Shown here piece after piece: positions 11,310 through 23,054 of a DNA stretch of 64,000 nucleotides (its first letter is position 1; the number at the start of each line of letters is the position of its first letter). The stretch is taken from positions 62,001-126,000 of the forward strand of contig JAPTJF010000085.1 in NCBI GenBank assembly GCA_029339195.1, in the 5' to 3' direction. The notes below the pieces were generated by a model. That model saw nothing but the letters and a program-made list of their open reading frames with translations. It searched no databases and had not been told where the DNA came from. The translations under genes and the position numbers were made by a program. Origin of the DNA: Micractinium sp. NFX-FRZ. Its lineage: Eukaryota > Chlorophyta > Trebouxiophyceae > Chlorellales > Chlorellaceae.

Positions 11310-14300
11310 ATGAGCGACTCAAAGTACTTCAGCACCACCAAGAAAGGTAGCGCGGGAGGATGGGAGGGGGGAGGGGGGGCCACCGCCGCCACCCGCCTGC
11401 CGCCAGCCGCCAGGCGTTTGCCGCAGCACTGACGGGCAGCAGCTGTGGCGTGTGCCCTACCATCTTGTCAAGTGCTCGCTGTTATGCTGCAGCACTGATG
11501 GGCTTGAGAACCGCTGCAAGTGATTGTCCTGTCATGTGCTGCTGCCTGTCCCGCCCTTCCGCTTGCTGCCCACTCCTTGCGGGGCGTCCGCCTCCCTGCA
11601 CTGGACAGGTGAGATCCATGAGCTGAAGCAGGAGCTGGCGGCGGTGGACAAGTCAAAGAAGAAGGATGCCGTGAAGAAGGTCATTGCCGCCATGACAGTC
11701 GGGAAGGACGTGTCGCCGCTCTTTCCCGGTGCGTGTACCTCGTGGGATGCAGTCCTGCTGTTTGTGGGTGCTGGGCAAGGGCCACCAACCCTTGCCAGCA
11801 CCCAGTGGCAGGGATGCTGCTTGCTGGATGGCAGAAGCGGCTGTTGCTGCTTCCTGAGGCAGCAAGCAGCAAGCCAGGGTGCTGTCAGCTGCCCTGCCGC
11901 CAGCCGCAGCCAGCTGTGCACCCACCGTGTGGCCGCGGACACGCCGACCACCCCTCCGGCTTTACTGCCCCTGCCCCCTGCAGATGTGATCAACCAGATG
12001 CAGACGGACGACATGGAGCTGAAGAAGCTGGTCTACCTGTACCTGATCAACTATGCCAAGACGCAGCCAGACCTGGCCATCATGGCGGTCAACACCTTTG
12101 TCAAGGCGAGAGGGCTGCTGGGTGTACGGGCGGGTGGGTTGGTGTGGTCTGCTTGCTGAGGAGGGGTCAGGGAGCCGGGGGTGGTGGCACGATGTACGGA
12201 GCATCCAAGCAGCAAGGCCCCGCTGCTGTCCGCCTGGCAGGTGTTGGCGCTGGCCTGTAGCATCTCTGCCCACGCGCGCCCGCCCCGCCCCGCCATCACA
12301 GCACTGCCTTTCTGGCTTGTGGCCGCTGATCTCATGCAATCTGCTGCACCCTCACGTCATCTCATTGTGCAGGACTCTCAGGACCCCAACCCTCTGATCC
12401 GCGCACTGGCGGTGCGCACCATGGGCTGCATCCGCGTGGACAAAATCACAGAGTACCTCTGTGACCCCCTGCACCGCTGCCTGAAGGTGAGGGGGTGGGC
12501 GGCTCTAGGCATGGAAGAGCGCAGTGGTTGCTGCTGGGGGAGCGGCCATGCTCTGGAGCCACGCACACTGGGGGGTGGGCAGCACAGGCAGCTGCCTGCG
12601 GATGGCCAGTGATGCAAGGCAGTGTTCACCAGTTGTGATGATCATCGGCGCGGAGGTAGAAGGAAGGGTGCAGGTGGCAAGCAGCTCTGCTCCTCCTCAC
12701 TTTCCTGCTCCCTGCATGTTCCATGACAGGATGAGGACCCATATGTGCGTAAGACCGCTGCTGTGTGCGTGGCCAAGCTGTACGACATCAACGCTGAGCT
12801 GGTGGAGGACCGCGGCTTCCTGGACATGCTCAAGGTGTGTGATGGCAGCGCCGATGCAGTGAGGGTTGGAGGGCATGGGTTGCTGTGGGCTGCCTGCATG
12901 CTGTATTCGCGATCCGTGCTGGTGGAATTTTGCGGCGTCCTGGACATGCTCAAGAGTGCGGGGCGCATGTTGCGCTGCATGACAATCAGTGCATGGCTAG
13001 GGGGAAGTGCTGTGACAACATGTACAAGTGCAAGTGCATACTGAATTTGGGTCCCCGCGGGATGTGCCTGCCCAAGCACCTGCCCATTTGGCCCCTTGTG
13101 TGGGTACTTCCCTGCATACCAACGACCCCCCTCACACTTCCGACCTTCCCCCGCCCGCCTGAACACCATCAACAGGACCTGATTGGTGATGCCAACCCCA
13201 TGGTGGTTGCCAACGCTGTGGCCGCCCTGAGCGAGATCCAGGAGCTGAGCGGCAAGCCGGTGCTGGACCTCAGCCTGGCCACAGTTTCCAAGCTGCTGCG
13301 CGCACTGAACGAGTGCACGGAGTGGGGCCAGGTGGGCGGGTTATGGGGACAAGGACAGATGGACATGGAAATGGGGAGACTCGTGGTTTGTGCACAGCCG
13401 TAGCCCCCGTTCACTTCACATCGCCTGCCTTGCCTCCCTGCAATTCCGAGTGATGCGTGTGCAGCTGCTCAAGTTCAGGAATGCAGTCGGGCACACCGCT
13501 GTTCACACCGCCCTGCTGCTGAGCCACCCTGCCTTGATGCTGCACTACCTGTTGGCCTGCAGGTGTTTATCCTGGACAGCGTGGTCAACTACAACCCAGC
13601 AGACTCCAAGGACGCGGAGGCGGTGGTGGAGCGCGTGCTGCCGCGCCTGCAGCATGCCAACTCCGCGGTGGTGCTCTCGGCCATCAAGGTCATCATCAAG
13701 AACATGCAGGTGGGTTGGGGTTCCACTATCGGGGGACCAGGTCTGAGCTGAGATGCACCTGCAGGCTTGATGTAAGCAATCCTGAGCTGATGATGTGCTC
13801 TGCTCTTGTTCCGTCCAGTGCACATCCTGATCATCCTGGCTGCCTGATCCGCTCTCCCTGTTCCTTCTGCACCATGCTACGCAGCACTGCCCTGCCACTT
13901 CTGCTGCAGCAGTGCATTCAAAGTCAGTGTCAAAACAGCTGACTCTTGTCTCCTGCACTTTTTCAACTGCTTTTCTGCCTCTGCAGTACATCCAGGACGA
14001 GGGTGTGACGCTGCAGCTTTCGCGCAAGCTAGCGCCGCCGCTGGTGACGCTGCTGGGGGCGGAGCCCGAGCTGCAGTACGTGGCGCTGCGCAACATCAAC
14101 CTGGTCATCCAGGCGCAGCCCACCGTGCTGGCCAACGACGTCAAGGTGTGAGGGGAAGAAGTTGTGTGCCAGTTTGAGATAAGTTCTGTCGAATGGTCGT
14201 ACCTGTTCTTGCTGTTCTTGCTTGTAGTATCTGCTGCCGGCCCAGGCTTTCTCCAGGCTGCACCGCTGCTCCCGCCTTTGGGGCCTTGCTCATCTTGCTT

Positions 14301-17300
14301 CCGTTGTTCCCTCCGCCTTTGCCTTGCAGGTCTTCTTCTGCAAGTACAACGACCCCAGCTATGTCAAGATGGAGAAGCTGGGCATCATGATGAAACTGGT
14401 GAACGAGCGCAACATCGACCAGGTGAGGCAGCTGCGTGGCCTTAGCTCAATTATGACGTAGCACGCTTTGAGGGTGTTGACAGTTTGGTGGGTACTCTGG
14501 CAAGGGCAGGAGACTGCACAGTGCCGGAGGCATGCTTGCATAGCTCGGTTCACTTCACTATCTTATCCACTCCCATGTCGGTCGCCTGCCTGCCCTGTGC
14601 TAACCTGCTTTTGCACTTGCCCGTCACTTGCGTGCCTCTTCCTCACAGGTGCTGCTCGAGTTCAAGGAGTACGCTACTGAGGTGGATGTCGACTTTGTGC
14701 GCAAGGCGGTGCGCGCCATTGGCTACTGCGCGGTGTCCATCCCCTCGGCAGCGGAGCGGTGAGCGCACAGGGGCGGTGCGGGCACGTCTGTGCAGTCAGG
14801 GCAAGTCAGGGCATCAAGCAGGGCGCAGCGGCATCATGTGTGCAACCCTTCTCCTGGGAGCATGTGTCACAGTTGTGTCTGCTTAGCTGGTACCTCTGCT
14901 TGCCATCACATCAGGCTTGCGAGCCCAGCCTTGCTCTAACGCTCGATTTGTTGCCCTCCTGAACTTTCCCCGGTTGCTTCGGCCACTATCTGCCTCACCT
15001 TGCAGCTGCATCAACGTGCTGCTGGAGTTGATCCAGACCAAGGTGAACTATGTGGTGCAGGAGTCCATCATCGTCATCAAGGACATCTTCAGGTGGGGGC
15101 ATCAGGGTGGAAGAGGCTGGTAACAGGATAAGAGGTTTGGTGTGTTTGCTGCTGTGCACTGCAGAGTGTGCAACCGCACGTTTTTGGCAAATTGATCATT
15201 TGCAAGAAGGTCTAGCAAGGTCAGGACACATGGCCTGCTTTTCGTTGTCCTCGTCTACTTATTCTTTCCCTTCCCCATCCCGTGTCCTTCCTCCCATAGG
15301 CGCTACCCCAACCGGTATGAGAGCATTATCGGCACTCTGTGCGACAGCCTGGAGAGCCTGGACGAGCCGGAGGCCAAGGCTTCCATGATCTGGATCATTG
15401 GCGAGTACGCCGAGCGCATCGACAACGCAGGTTGGTGGGATGACGGGGGGGGGGGGGGGTGAAAGTATAGAGGAGGATAGGCGGGAGAGGTATGTGTGAC
15501 GAGGCATTCTTGAATGGGATCACTGGGCCATTGCATTAGCATGGGGTGAAGGTAGCGGAGGGCTTGTCGCCATGGGAGCGAGATGGCTTTGAGAATATGG
15601 GCTGTCGTGCATTCAAGGCACCTGTACCCTGATGTTGGTCGCCAGCTATCGTATGCCTGCCTGCAAACTGGCTGCTGGAGCGGTCCTGCTCCAAGCCAGA
15701 TGTCTGTGCCTATAATATTCAAGAGCTCAACTCATTGGCTGCTTTCCTCTGTTGGCGTGCACATGAGCTGCAGAAGCCGTGTATTGCCTTAGAACTTTGA
15801 TTGGTTGTGCATCGCCTCACCCCTTAGTGATGCACCCTCTATTTTAACCTTGCCACCTGCCTCCCTTGCAGATGAGCTGCTGGAGCAGTTCCTGGAGTCG
15901 TTCCCTGAGGAGACTGCGCAGGTGCAGCTGCAGCTGATGACCGCCACCGTCAAGCTGTTCCTGAAGAAGCCAGTGGAGAAGCCGCAGCAGCTGATCCAGC
16001 TGGTCCTCACCTACGCCACACAGGTGGGTGTGCGAGGGGCCGATGGGCTGGTTAGGAGGCAGACAGGTGGGGCAGACAAGTGCAGGAGCGGAGAAGCGGC
16101 AGAGGAGAAGAGGGTTGCAAGGGTTGTTTGTTTTTGGGTGCAAGCGCAGCCTGAGCAGGTCCTCTGCCTTCCGTCTGGCTGCATGCATCAAGTCGTGTGT
16201 GTGCAACCATCCCTGCAGGAGACGGATAACCCCGACCTGCGCGACCGCGCATACATCTACTGGCGCCTGCTGTCCACCGACCCGGGTGAGCGGCCGGTGT
16301 ATGGTGTGCACAGAAGCGAAAGGTTCCAATCTCCCCTTCCCTGGCAACCCCTCCCAGCCATGGCATCTTCCTGCTTCACCGTGTCCTGTCTTCCTGTATG
16401 TCCCCCCAAAACACTTGCTCACAATCTATCGTCCACTGCGCTGCAGAGGCGGCCAGGACAAGGTGCGTGCGGAGGAGCCCACCCTCAGGACAGTCCCAGC
16501 TTAGCCCACCCATTCTCACAAGTAATGCACAAATGCCTCCCTCCTGCTCGCAGAGGCGGCCAAGGATGTTGTGCTGGCGGAGAAGCCCACCATCAGCGGG
16601 GCGCAAGACGCCCTTGAACCCGCCCTGCAGCGTGAGCTGCTCTCCGAGCTGGGCTCCCTGGCCAGCGTGTACCACAAGCCCGCCTCCTCCTTTGTGTCCA
16701 AACTGCGCCTGGCGGTGCACCGCGCGGACGACCTGGCGGCAGCGGCGCGCACCTCGGCAAGCTGCGACTCAGGTGGGGCGGCGGCAGCTTGGCTGTTGCT
16801 GTGGAGGGTGCACCCGACATGTTGTCAGCCACAACAAGACGGCAGCTGAACTGGCGTGGGGAACAGTCGACAGTGTCCATTGCAAGGCCCCTGGGTGGTG
16901 CGGCGCAGGAAGGCGCGCCCCTGGGTGGTGCAGCGCCTTCCTGCGCCGCTTGCTTGGCCCTGGTAATGCCCTTTAATCACAACCCCTGTAACCTTGACTG
17001 TGCTTCGTTTTTCTTACCCTGCAGAGTCACTGACATCAGCGGTGGTGGCGGAGTCGCCCATGGTGGGCGGCCGCTCCTCGGGTGCCACGCCCACCGCAGC
17101 AGCAGCAGCAGCCCCGGCGCCTGTGCCCGACCTGCTGGGCGACCTGCTGGACCTGGACATTTCAGCCCCCGCCCCCGCAGCACCACCACCAGCAGCAGCG
17201 GCCACGTCAGCAGCAGGTGTGTGGGCAGGCACGGTAACTGTTAAAAAGAGCTAGCTGGTAAAAGCGCTGAATTTGCTGCTGTGTGTGCTGGCCGCGGCAG

Positions 17301-18287
17301 CCGCTTGCAATTGGGTTCCTGTGCTGCAGCGGCACCCTAACTTTACATCGCCCTTCGTTTCCTGTGCCTCAAGCCACCCCCCTGCGTTTCCCCGCTGCAG
17401 AGCTGCCGGTGGTGTTTGGCGAGGACAAGGGCAAAGGCGTCATTGTGCGAGCCCGCATGGCCGGCACACCAGCGGGCATTGAGTATGAGGTGTGTTCAGG
17501 GGTCGTGTGCTTGGGTGGGGTGGGGGGCAAACTTCAAGGTGTGTACAGGGGTAGCTAGAAGGAGCCAGCTGCAGCGCTCGTTTAGGAAGCTGCCTGGCGA
17601 CCATGCCCCTGCACCCACTAGCCTCGCCCGCACCACCTGCACCCCGACACTGCATCCCCAACCAACCCCTATTTCCCTTGCAGCTGTCTGTGACCAACGT
17701 GTCTGCGGGTGTCCCCCTGGACGGCTTCATGATCCAGCTCAACAAGAACTCACTGGGCCTGGCGCCTGCCTCGCAAGTGGTGGCCATCGACCCAGGTGGG
17801 GTTGGCAGGCATTGGGATGTGGCATGCATGTGCGACATGGCCCGTGGTGGCAAAAACCTCGAGTGGCTGGGCCTGGGGATCAAGCCACTGGCCGCTTGGC
17901 GGGGCTTTGTAAAGTGTTCAACAATGCTGCTTCAAGCTTGGTGTTCAGGAACGCTGCTTCAAGTGTGCTAATTGTTTGTCTTGCTTTCAACTGCTCTCTC
18001 GTCGAGCGCGTCCTGCTGGATTACTTTACTCGCACTGATGGTGCTCAACTTGCGAGTGTGCTGAGCGCCTCCCTGTCCCTGCCCCGCCTGCAGTGCTGCC
18101 GGGCGCCACCGCATCTGCGCGCGTGCCCATGACCCAGGCGCCGACCATGCAAGCCCCTGAGCAGGGCAGCCTGCTGCAGGTGGCCATCAAGTGCAACCAG
18201 CTGGGGGTGTTGTACATCAACGACAACCTGCCGCAGCAGCTGATGGCGCCGCCGCCAGCGGCAGCAGCGCCGCTTAACTTCTTCTGA
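11310..18287 (+). CDS. AP-1/AP-2 complex beta-adaptin, appendage shortened
   Basis: Large subunit of a clathrin adaptor complex, acting in coat assembly at the trans-Golgi or plasma membrane. Exons: 11310-11346, 11609-11728, 11984-12105, 12373-12486, 12730-12834, 13176-13331, 13563-13709, 13987-14145, 14330-14422, 14649-14758, 15006-15092, 15300-15430, 15872-16023, 16219-16285, 16554-16772, 17025-17216, 17401-17489, 17684-17795, 18094-18287; 801 residues. The trunk (about 1-600) carries family-diagnostic blocks: [100 protein letters not shown]. The hinge (about 607-670) is Ala/Pro-rich with a clathrin box LLDLD. The ear reads as the beta-sandwich part only and stops after [10 protein letters not shown] plus a short tail. 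The family's C-terminal platform subdomain is absent. Intron 3 (12106-12372) has a GC donor. Such a subunit could serve AP-1, AP-2 or both. Confidence 0.95.
12798..12954 (+). repeat. Duplicated 5' splice-site segment (beta-adaptin exon 5)
   Basis: The last 37 bases of exon 5 (12798-12834, ending CTGGACATGCTCAAG) recur at 12918-12954 in the intron with roughly three quarters identity, offset exactly 120. The intron copy is followed by AGTGCG, so it has no donor. Confidence 0.8.
15445..15459 (+). repeat. G15 homopolymer in a beta-adaptin intron
   Basis: A run of 15 G lies a few bases downstream of the exon 12 donor. Several other C/G runs occur in introns of this window (7281-7293, 39635-39648, 23014-23054, 50120-50132). 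Confidence 0.9.
16441..16600 (+). repeat. Duplicated 3' splice-site segment (beta-adaptin exon 15)
   Basis: CTGCAG followed by AGGCGGCC and a GAGCCCACC/AAGCCCACC block occurs at 16441-16490 and again at the true exon start 16551-16600, about 107 bases apart. Only the downstream copy gives the conserved beta-adaptin reading ([11 protein letters not shown]). Confidence 0.75.
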
Positions 18288-18590
18288 GGCAGGCAGCTGC
18301 TCGCCCTGTGACCCCTCGCGCTTCCCTGTAATCAACTTCCTGCTGTAATTTCTGCAACTGCAAGGCTTGCATGGTCATGGAACGCGTTGGGCATGACATG
18401 ACTGACATGACTGACGGGAGGTGCAAGGGAGGGAAACGAACGGTCAAGAAGCCATGCTATGCACGCTTTGTGATGAGCCCAAGGCCACCTCTGTGCATCG
18501 AAACTGCTCCTCTCTTGTCGCGCTTGTCCGCCCTGTAGCCCAAGCGAAAGATCGCTTTCTCGTCGTCATATAGCGACTGAACTCGGCGAC
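18288..18590. other. 3' UTR of beta-adaptin and promoter of the next gene
   Basis: This 303-base interval separates two plus-strand genes. It begins with two TGTAA motifs and then has a short direct repeat of TGACATGAC near 18395-18415. No coding signal. Confidence 0.5.
18327..18348 (+). promoter_or_regulatory. Two TGTAA polyadenylation motifs, beta-adaptin
   Basis: TGTAA occurs at 18327-18331 and 18344-18348, 40-60 bases past the stop. This is the green-algal poly(A) motif. Two copies this close to the stop make it the best-supported poly(A) site in the window. Confidence 0.6.
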
Positions 18591-19205
18591 ATGGCGGGCT
18601 CACTGAGCATTGCTTCGAGCTGCAGGGCGGTCGACGCCGCCAGCCCCACGGTGCGCCGCCGCCTGTTCACCTCAAAAGGCGGCTACCAGCAAGTGTCCTA
18701 CGTGGTGCAAATCTCTGAGCGCGTCTACGAGTAAGCAAGCATTTTTGCATTGGGCTTACTTAAACTGGGGCCGGGTGGGGTGGGGCGGGGACCATTGCGA
18801 GCAACGAGGCACTGGTCACGGCGTGCTGGGGCAGGGGCGCAAGCTGAGCCCAAATGTGTGTTCCAAGGATGTGCTTCCAGAACCAGCCAATCTGCGCTGG
18901 CACTCGCCCTTTTCTTGTGGTCACCTCCCCTTGCTGACTTCCGCAGGGTGAGCGACGGCACTACTGTGCCCAGCGTGCAGCGCAGCGCCGACGGCAGCAG
19001 TTACACAATCAACGGCCAGCCCCTCTCCACCTTCCACAGCTGGATGGAGTCGGCAGCAGCGCCGGCAGCTGCTGATGGAGAGTCAGAGGACGGGCAAGGA
19101 CGTGGTGGGAGCAGCGGCACTACTTGCACAGTGCTCGTGCTGGCAGTGGTAGTGGGCGTGGCGGCAGTGTTTGCCGCACGCACTTACGCGGCACAGCCCC
19201 ACTAG
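18591..19205 (+). CDS. Small tail-anchored membrane protein
   Basis: Exons 18591-18730 and 18947-19205, phase-consistent, 132 residues. The first 90 residues are soluble, with SKGGYQQVSYVVQISERVYE and VQRSADGSSYTINGQPLS. An acidic, Ser/Gly-rich spacer follows (ESEDGQGRGGSS). A single hydrophobic helix close to the C-terminus (VLVLAVVVGVAAVFAA, about residues 108-123) ends in a short polar tail. There is no signal peptide. This is the layout of a tail-anchored protein of the ER or another organelle membrane. The soluble part matches no family I recognise. It lies 300 bases after beta-adaptin on the same strand, but nothing else links the two. Confidence 0.8.
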
Positions 19206-19602
19206 GGCGCTGGCGCTGCTAGCATGACATGCGGCACATGTCAAAAGTTCATATCAAACGGGCCAGCCTCCGCTTTCTGTGTGCTTGCGCATCACATGAT
19301 GTAGTTTGAAACAGGTTACAGCGCAACCCCAGCGCTGGTTTCCATGTATGATATCGTCATGCAGCGAGAAGCAAAGGACGGTAAAAGAAGGAGAAAATGG
19401 AGGAGTGGAGAGAGAGGAAGAAAGGCATGAGGATGAATCGGTGACAGATCATGAATGGTGGAAGGGGGTGTACAGGTGGTGCACAGGAAGAGAAAGAAGG
19501 TACCAGGCGGGCCACAACATGCGGCATGCCAACGTGTTCGGTGCCGCTCAGCAATGCTATTGCCGCTGCTTGCCGCTCACGCGCTTGTGGTGGTGGCTCA
19601 GA
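19206..19602. other. Convergent 3' region
   Basis: The tail-anchored gene (+) and the lectin/beta-helix gene (-) converge here, so this should be two 3' UTRs. A minus-strand TGTAA (plus 19316-19320) lies about 283 bases after the stop at 19603. A purine-rich stretch around 19370-19430 is low complexity. No gene seen. Confidence 0.5.
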
Positions 19603-22600
19603 TTAGAGGTCCAGGCGGTCGGCTCGCGTGCGCACCATAGCCCCAAAGAGATCGACAGGACTGAACAGAGCAGGTGCAGCCTGCTTCCCCCGCTCGTGCT
19701 GCTCCACATACCACAGCATGGCTGGGCAGTAGCCAGGCAGCAGGGTGCCAGCGTCCACCTCACCCTCACGGATGCAGTTGCCCGGCTTCACGCAGTTCTG
19801 AGGGGGAGCGTAACTGCCCACAAAGTTGAGCAGCGGGCCTGCAGGTTTTGGAGGTGGGAGTGGGTGGGTGGGTGGGTGGGTGGCTGAGTGGGACACAGAG
19901 CAGAGCACTAAGCTTGTGAGCCCGGCATGCGGCGCTCGCAGAAGGGCGGTGCACATCACGCAAGGAAACCAGCTGCACAGGAAGCATCTCGGTGAGTCCC
20001 CAACCATGCCCACTGTGTACATGCCGCACGCTCAAAAGCGGGATACCCATCCACAAGGCAGCCATGACGCACCCTCTCGTGCACGCTGCCGCACCCCACG
20101 CCCACCCCCCCACGCACCAAAGTCGCAGTCTGGTAGGTGCAGATCGGTACCCCGTGAGGAGTAGATGTTCCACCACGTGTTGTTGGCAGCTGCAGAAAGG
20201 CAGCGCAGAAGAAGGCGCTCAAGTGCCTGGTAACTTGGTGGTTGAGCTGCCAGCAGTGCCAGAATAGCATGCACATAGCTAGTTGAGCGGGCGGGTAGCA
20301 CACAAGACGATGCAGGGGCTGCATTGCGCAGGTGGCAGGCAGCTTTGTTCCGCTGGCCAGCGAGCACCGAGCTTGTCACCTGCATGCGCGCCACGGATGG
20401 TCTGCCCGCTGCTGGAGAAGGGGCGGGTGCCCGCCCCCACGTCGATGTTGGACAGGAGGTTGTTGTGCACGGCTGCAGGGGCAGGCAGGGAGGGACGCAG
20501 ATATGGTGGGTTAGAGCACGTGTTGTTGTGCTCACTGCAGGGCTTTCTGCCATGGTAAGCCAGCCTCCTGCATCCATCACCCCAGCCATGCTGTTTGGGG
20601 TCATGAGCTCGGCCCCACCTGAGCGGTGCATGTCCAGGCTGACGTCCACCCCCTTGCCGTTGTTGTACACACACTCCTGGGAGAACACGTCCAAGGTGAG
20701 GTCGTGGACGAAGCGGGAGCGGAAGTCAAAGCTGCATTTCAGCAAGAAGGGGGGGTGGAAGAGAGGGGAAAAGGTGAGATCACGATACCCATCCACTGCT
20801 GTGCACGACGCACGGGCGGGGACGGAAATCATCTGGCAGCAGATGGGGCTGAAAGCTTGGGTGCAGTGAGGTTGTACACTGAGCTGGGGCAGGCTGCGTG
20901 ACGTGCGCGAAGCAAGCTCAGATCTTAGGCATTCACATACAGGCTTGCTTGCTCAGAAGAAGTGCAACAGACACCTGCTGACCCTTACAACAAGCAAGCT
21001 GGCATTTTGTGGTGTTGCTCACTCTGTGATGTGCACGTTGCTGCTGGCGGCGGCCCAGGCGCCGTGGTGACCATCGCAGCCCTGTGTGTTCCGGTTGCCT
21101 CTGCAGGGGGCAGGGGGCCAGGGATGCTGAGCCCTCGGGTCAGTTAAACCCTGAAAGAAGCATCCAAGTAGGGTGTACTGCTTGCAGGTCCTGGCCGGCC
21201 TGACTAACAAGTGTTCGCTGCCTGATGGCTCATTGCCTGCCCGCCCGTCTCCCCCTGCTCCACCTTGCCTAAACCTGCCCCGCCCGCCCCGTTCCCTGAC
21301 TTTTACCCTGCCCCACCCGGCCTGTTGCCTCAGTCCCGTGCCACCCCACCTGGGCGCTGTGATGTCGAAGCTCATTCCCGTCATGGTCACGAAATCGGAG
21401 TTCTGCGCTTCAGCACCCGTGTCAGCATCGATGATGTGGACCTGCACGGACGTTAGGTCATTCCTTGTTGTTGAAAATCTGTTGTGTCAGAATCGACGAT
21501 CTGCCCCAGCAATTGCATGGAGCTAAAACACGATGCACAAGCTGCATGGGGGAAGATGCGTGCACTCCAGCGGGGGTGGGCCGACACACTGCTTGGATGC
21601 AATGCAGCCACCAAGAGGTGGCCGGCAGGGTGCACAGCAAGGAGTGCATGTACCATGGTTTGGTGTGGCCCAAATGTCGGTCGTGCGCTCCATGGGCAGC
21701 CACGCCACCTCCTTCCCAAACAAGCCAGCCCACAGGCCACAGCAACCCCTCACGTCTCTGATCCAGGCATTGGCTGAGCCGTAGATCCAGAAGGCGTTGT
21801 AGCCGTACACCTTCATGTGGGAGGGGTACAGATCTGCAGGGGACCAGGCAGGGAGGCGACCCCATGTGCTGTGGTGTCAGACTCCAACGGGCAAAGCAGT
21901 CGAGCTCGTGTCGACGCCCGGTGGACATGAAAGCACGCTCGCAGATCGCAGCCGCTCTTGCTTTGGAGGCAGGCTTGACCTACTATGTGCCCAAGATCAC
22001 AGCTGACGCCCTGTGCCTTGAGCTGCCCTGCGCAGTGAAGTGCTGGACTCAAGCCGTGGTCTTCAATTGAGACAAACCCACCAGCTCTGCACAAAGCAGC
22101 TTTCGGAAAGTGAGCGCACCGTGCTTGAACTGCACCGTGAAGTGCTCGAAGCCGCTGTGCTGCAGAGGGTTTGCGAACTCGTAGATGGCGGGCTGCGGGT
22201 TGGGCACAGAAGGCAGATAGACAGAGAGTGAGGAGTCTGGTTCGACAATTTGTGGCGGCATGGCACAATCAGGAACACATGTTTTCAACAGGCGTGAAAA
22301 GCAAGAAAATGAAAACGCCCATGCACAGGCTGTGATGCAGGTGGAGTCACAGGTGGTGTGTTGTCTGGACACGCCCCGCGTGTAAGTGCAGTGCCTGCTC
22401 ACCTCCCATGCGAGGCGGACGTCGTAGGGCAGCGGGCGCTCAAACTCGATCCAGCCGTTGCCCACACTACGTACCCTGAGCCACGCAAACACGGCACGAG
22501 GAAAAAAAATGATTTCGGCACCGGTACAAGGAAGCAGGTGCCACAAAGCTGTGCTTTCGGCGGCCAGCCGGCGCACCTGTGTAGATAGATCAATCATGGC

Positions 22601-23012
22601 GCCATCCGTGCCAGAACGCAAGAACAGCGGCGGGGTCAGCAGCGGCAGCGGTTGCAGCGCACCTGGAGGCAAACCGGATGCGCTCGCCGTTGTAGGGGCT
22701 CGCGGAGGAGGCCCGGTTCTCCCCATACAGATAGGCCTGCATGCACAGTATCAAATGGAAGGATGGCATTTTGGTTTGGAAAAAATGCTTTCCAGAGGGG
22801 CCTGGTTCATACACTGCAATTAAGCAGACTTGCGCAGGGAACCAGCAAAGACCACCTCTCAGCAAGGGCAATATGCCCAGAATGAGATGCCGCCTTCCGC
22901 ACAGTGGGGCACCAGCACGGGTGACAAATATGCTGAGCCCACGGCTGCCCCCGCAGCTGCGCAACTTTGCCTGGCATGAAGTAACACCATGTCCTGTCAT
23001 CATGTTCCATCA

Positions 23013-23054
<42 letters not shown>

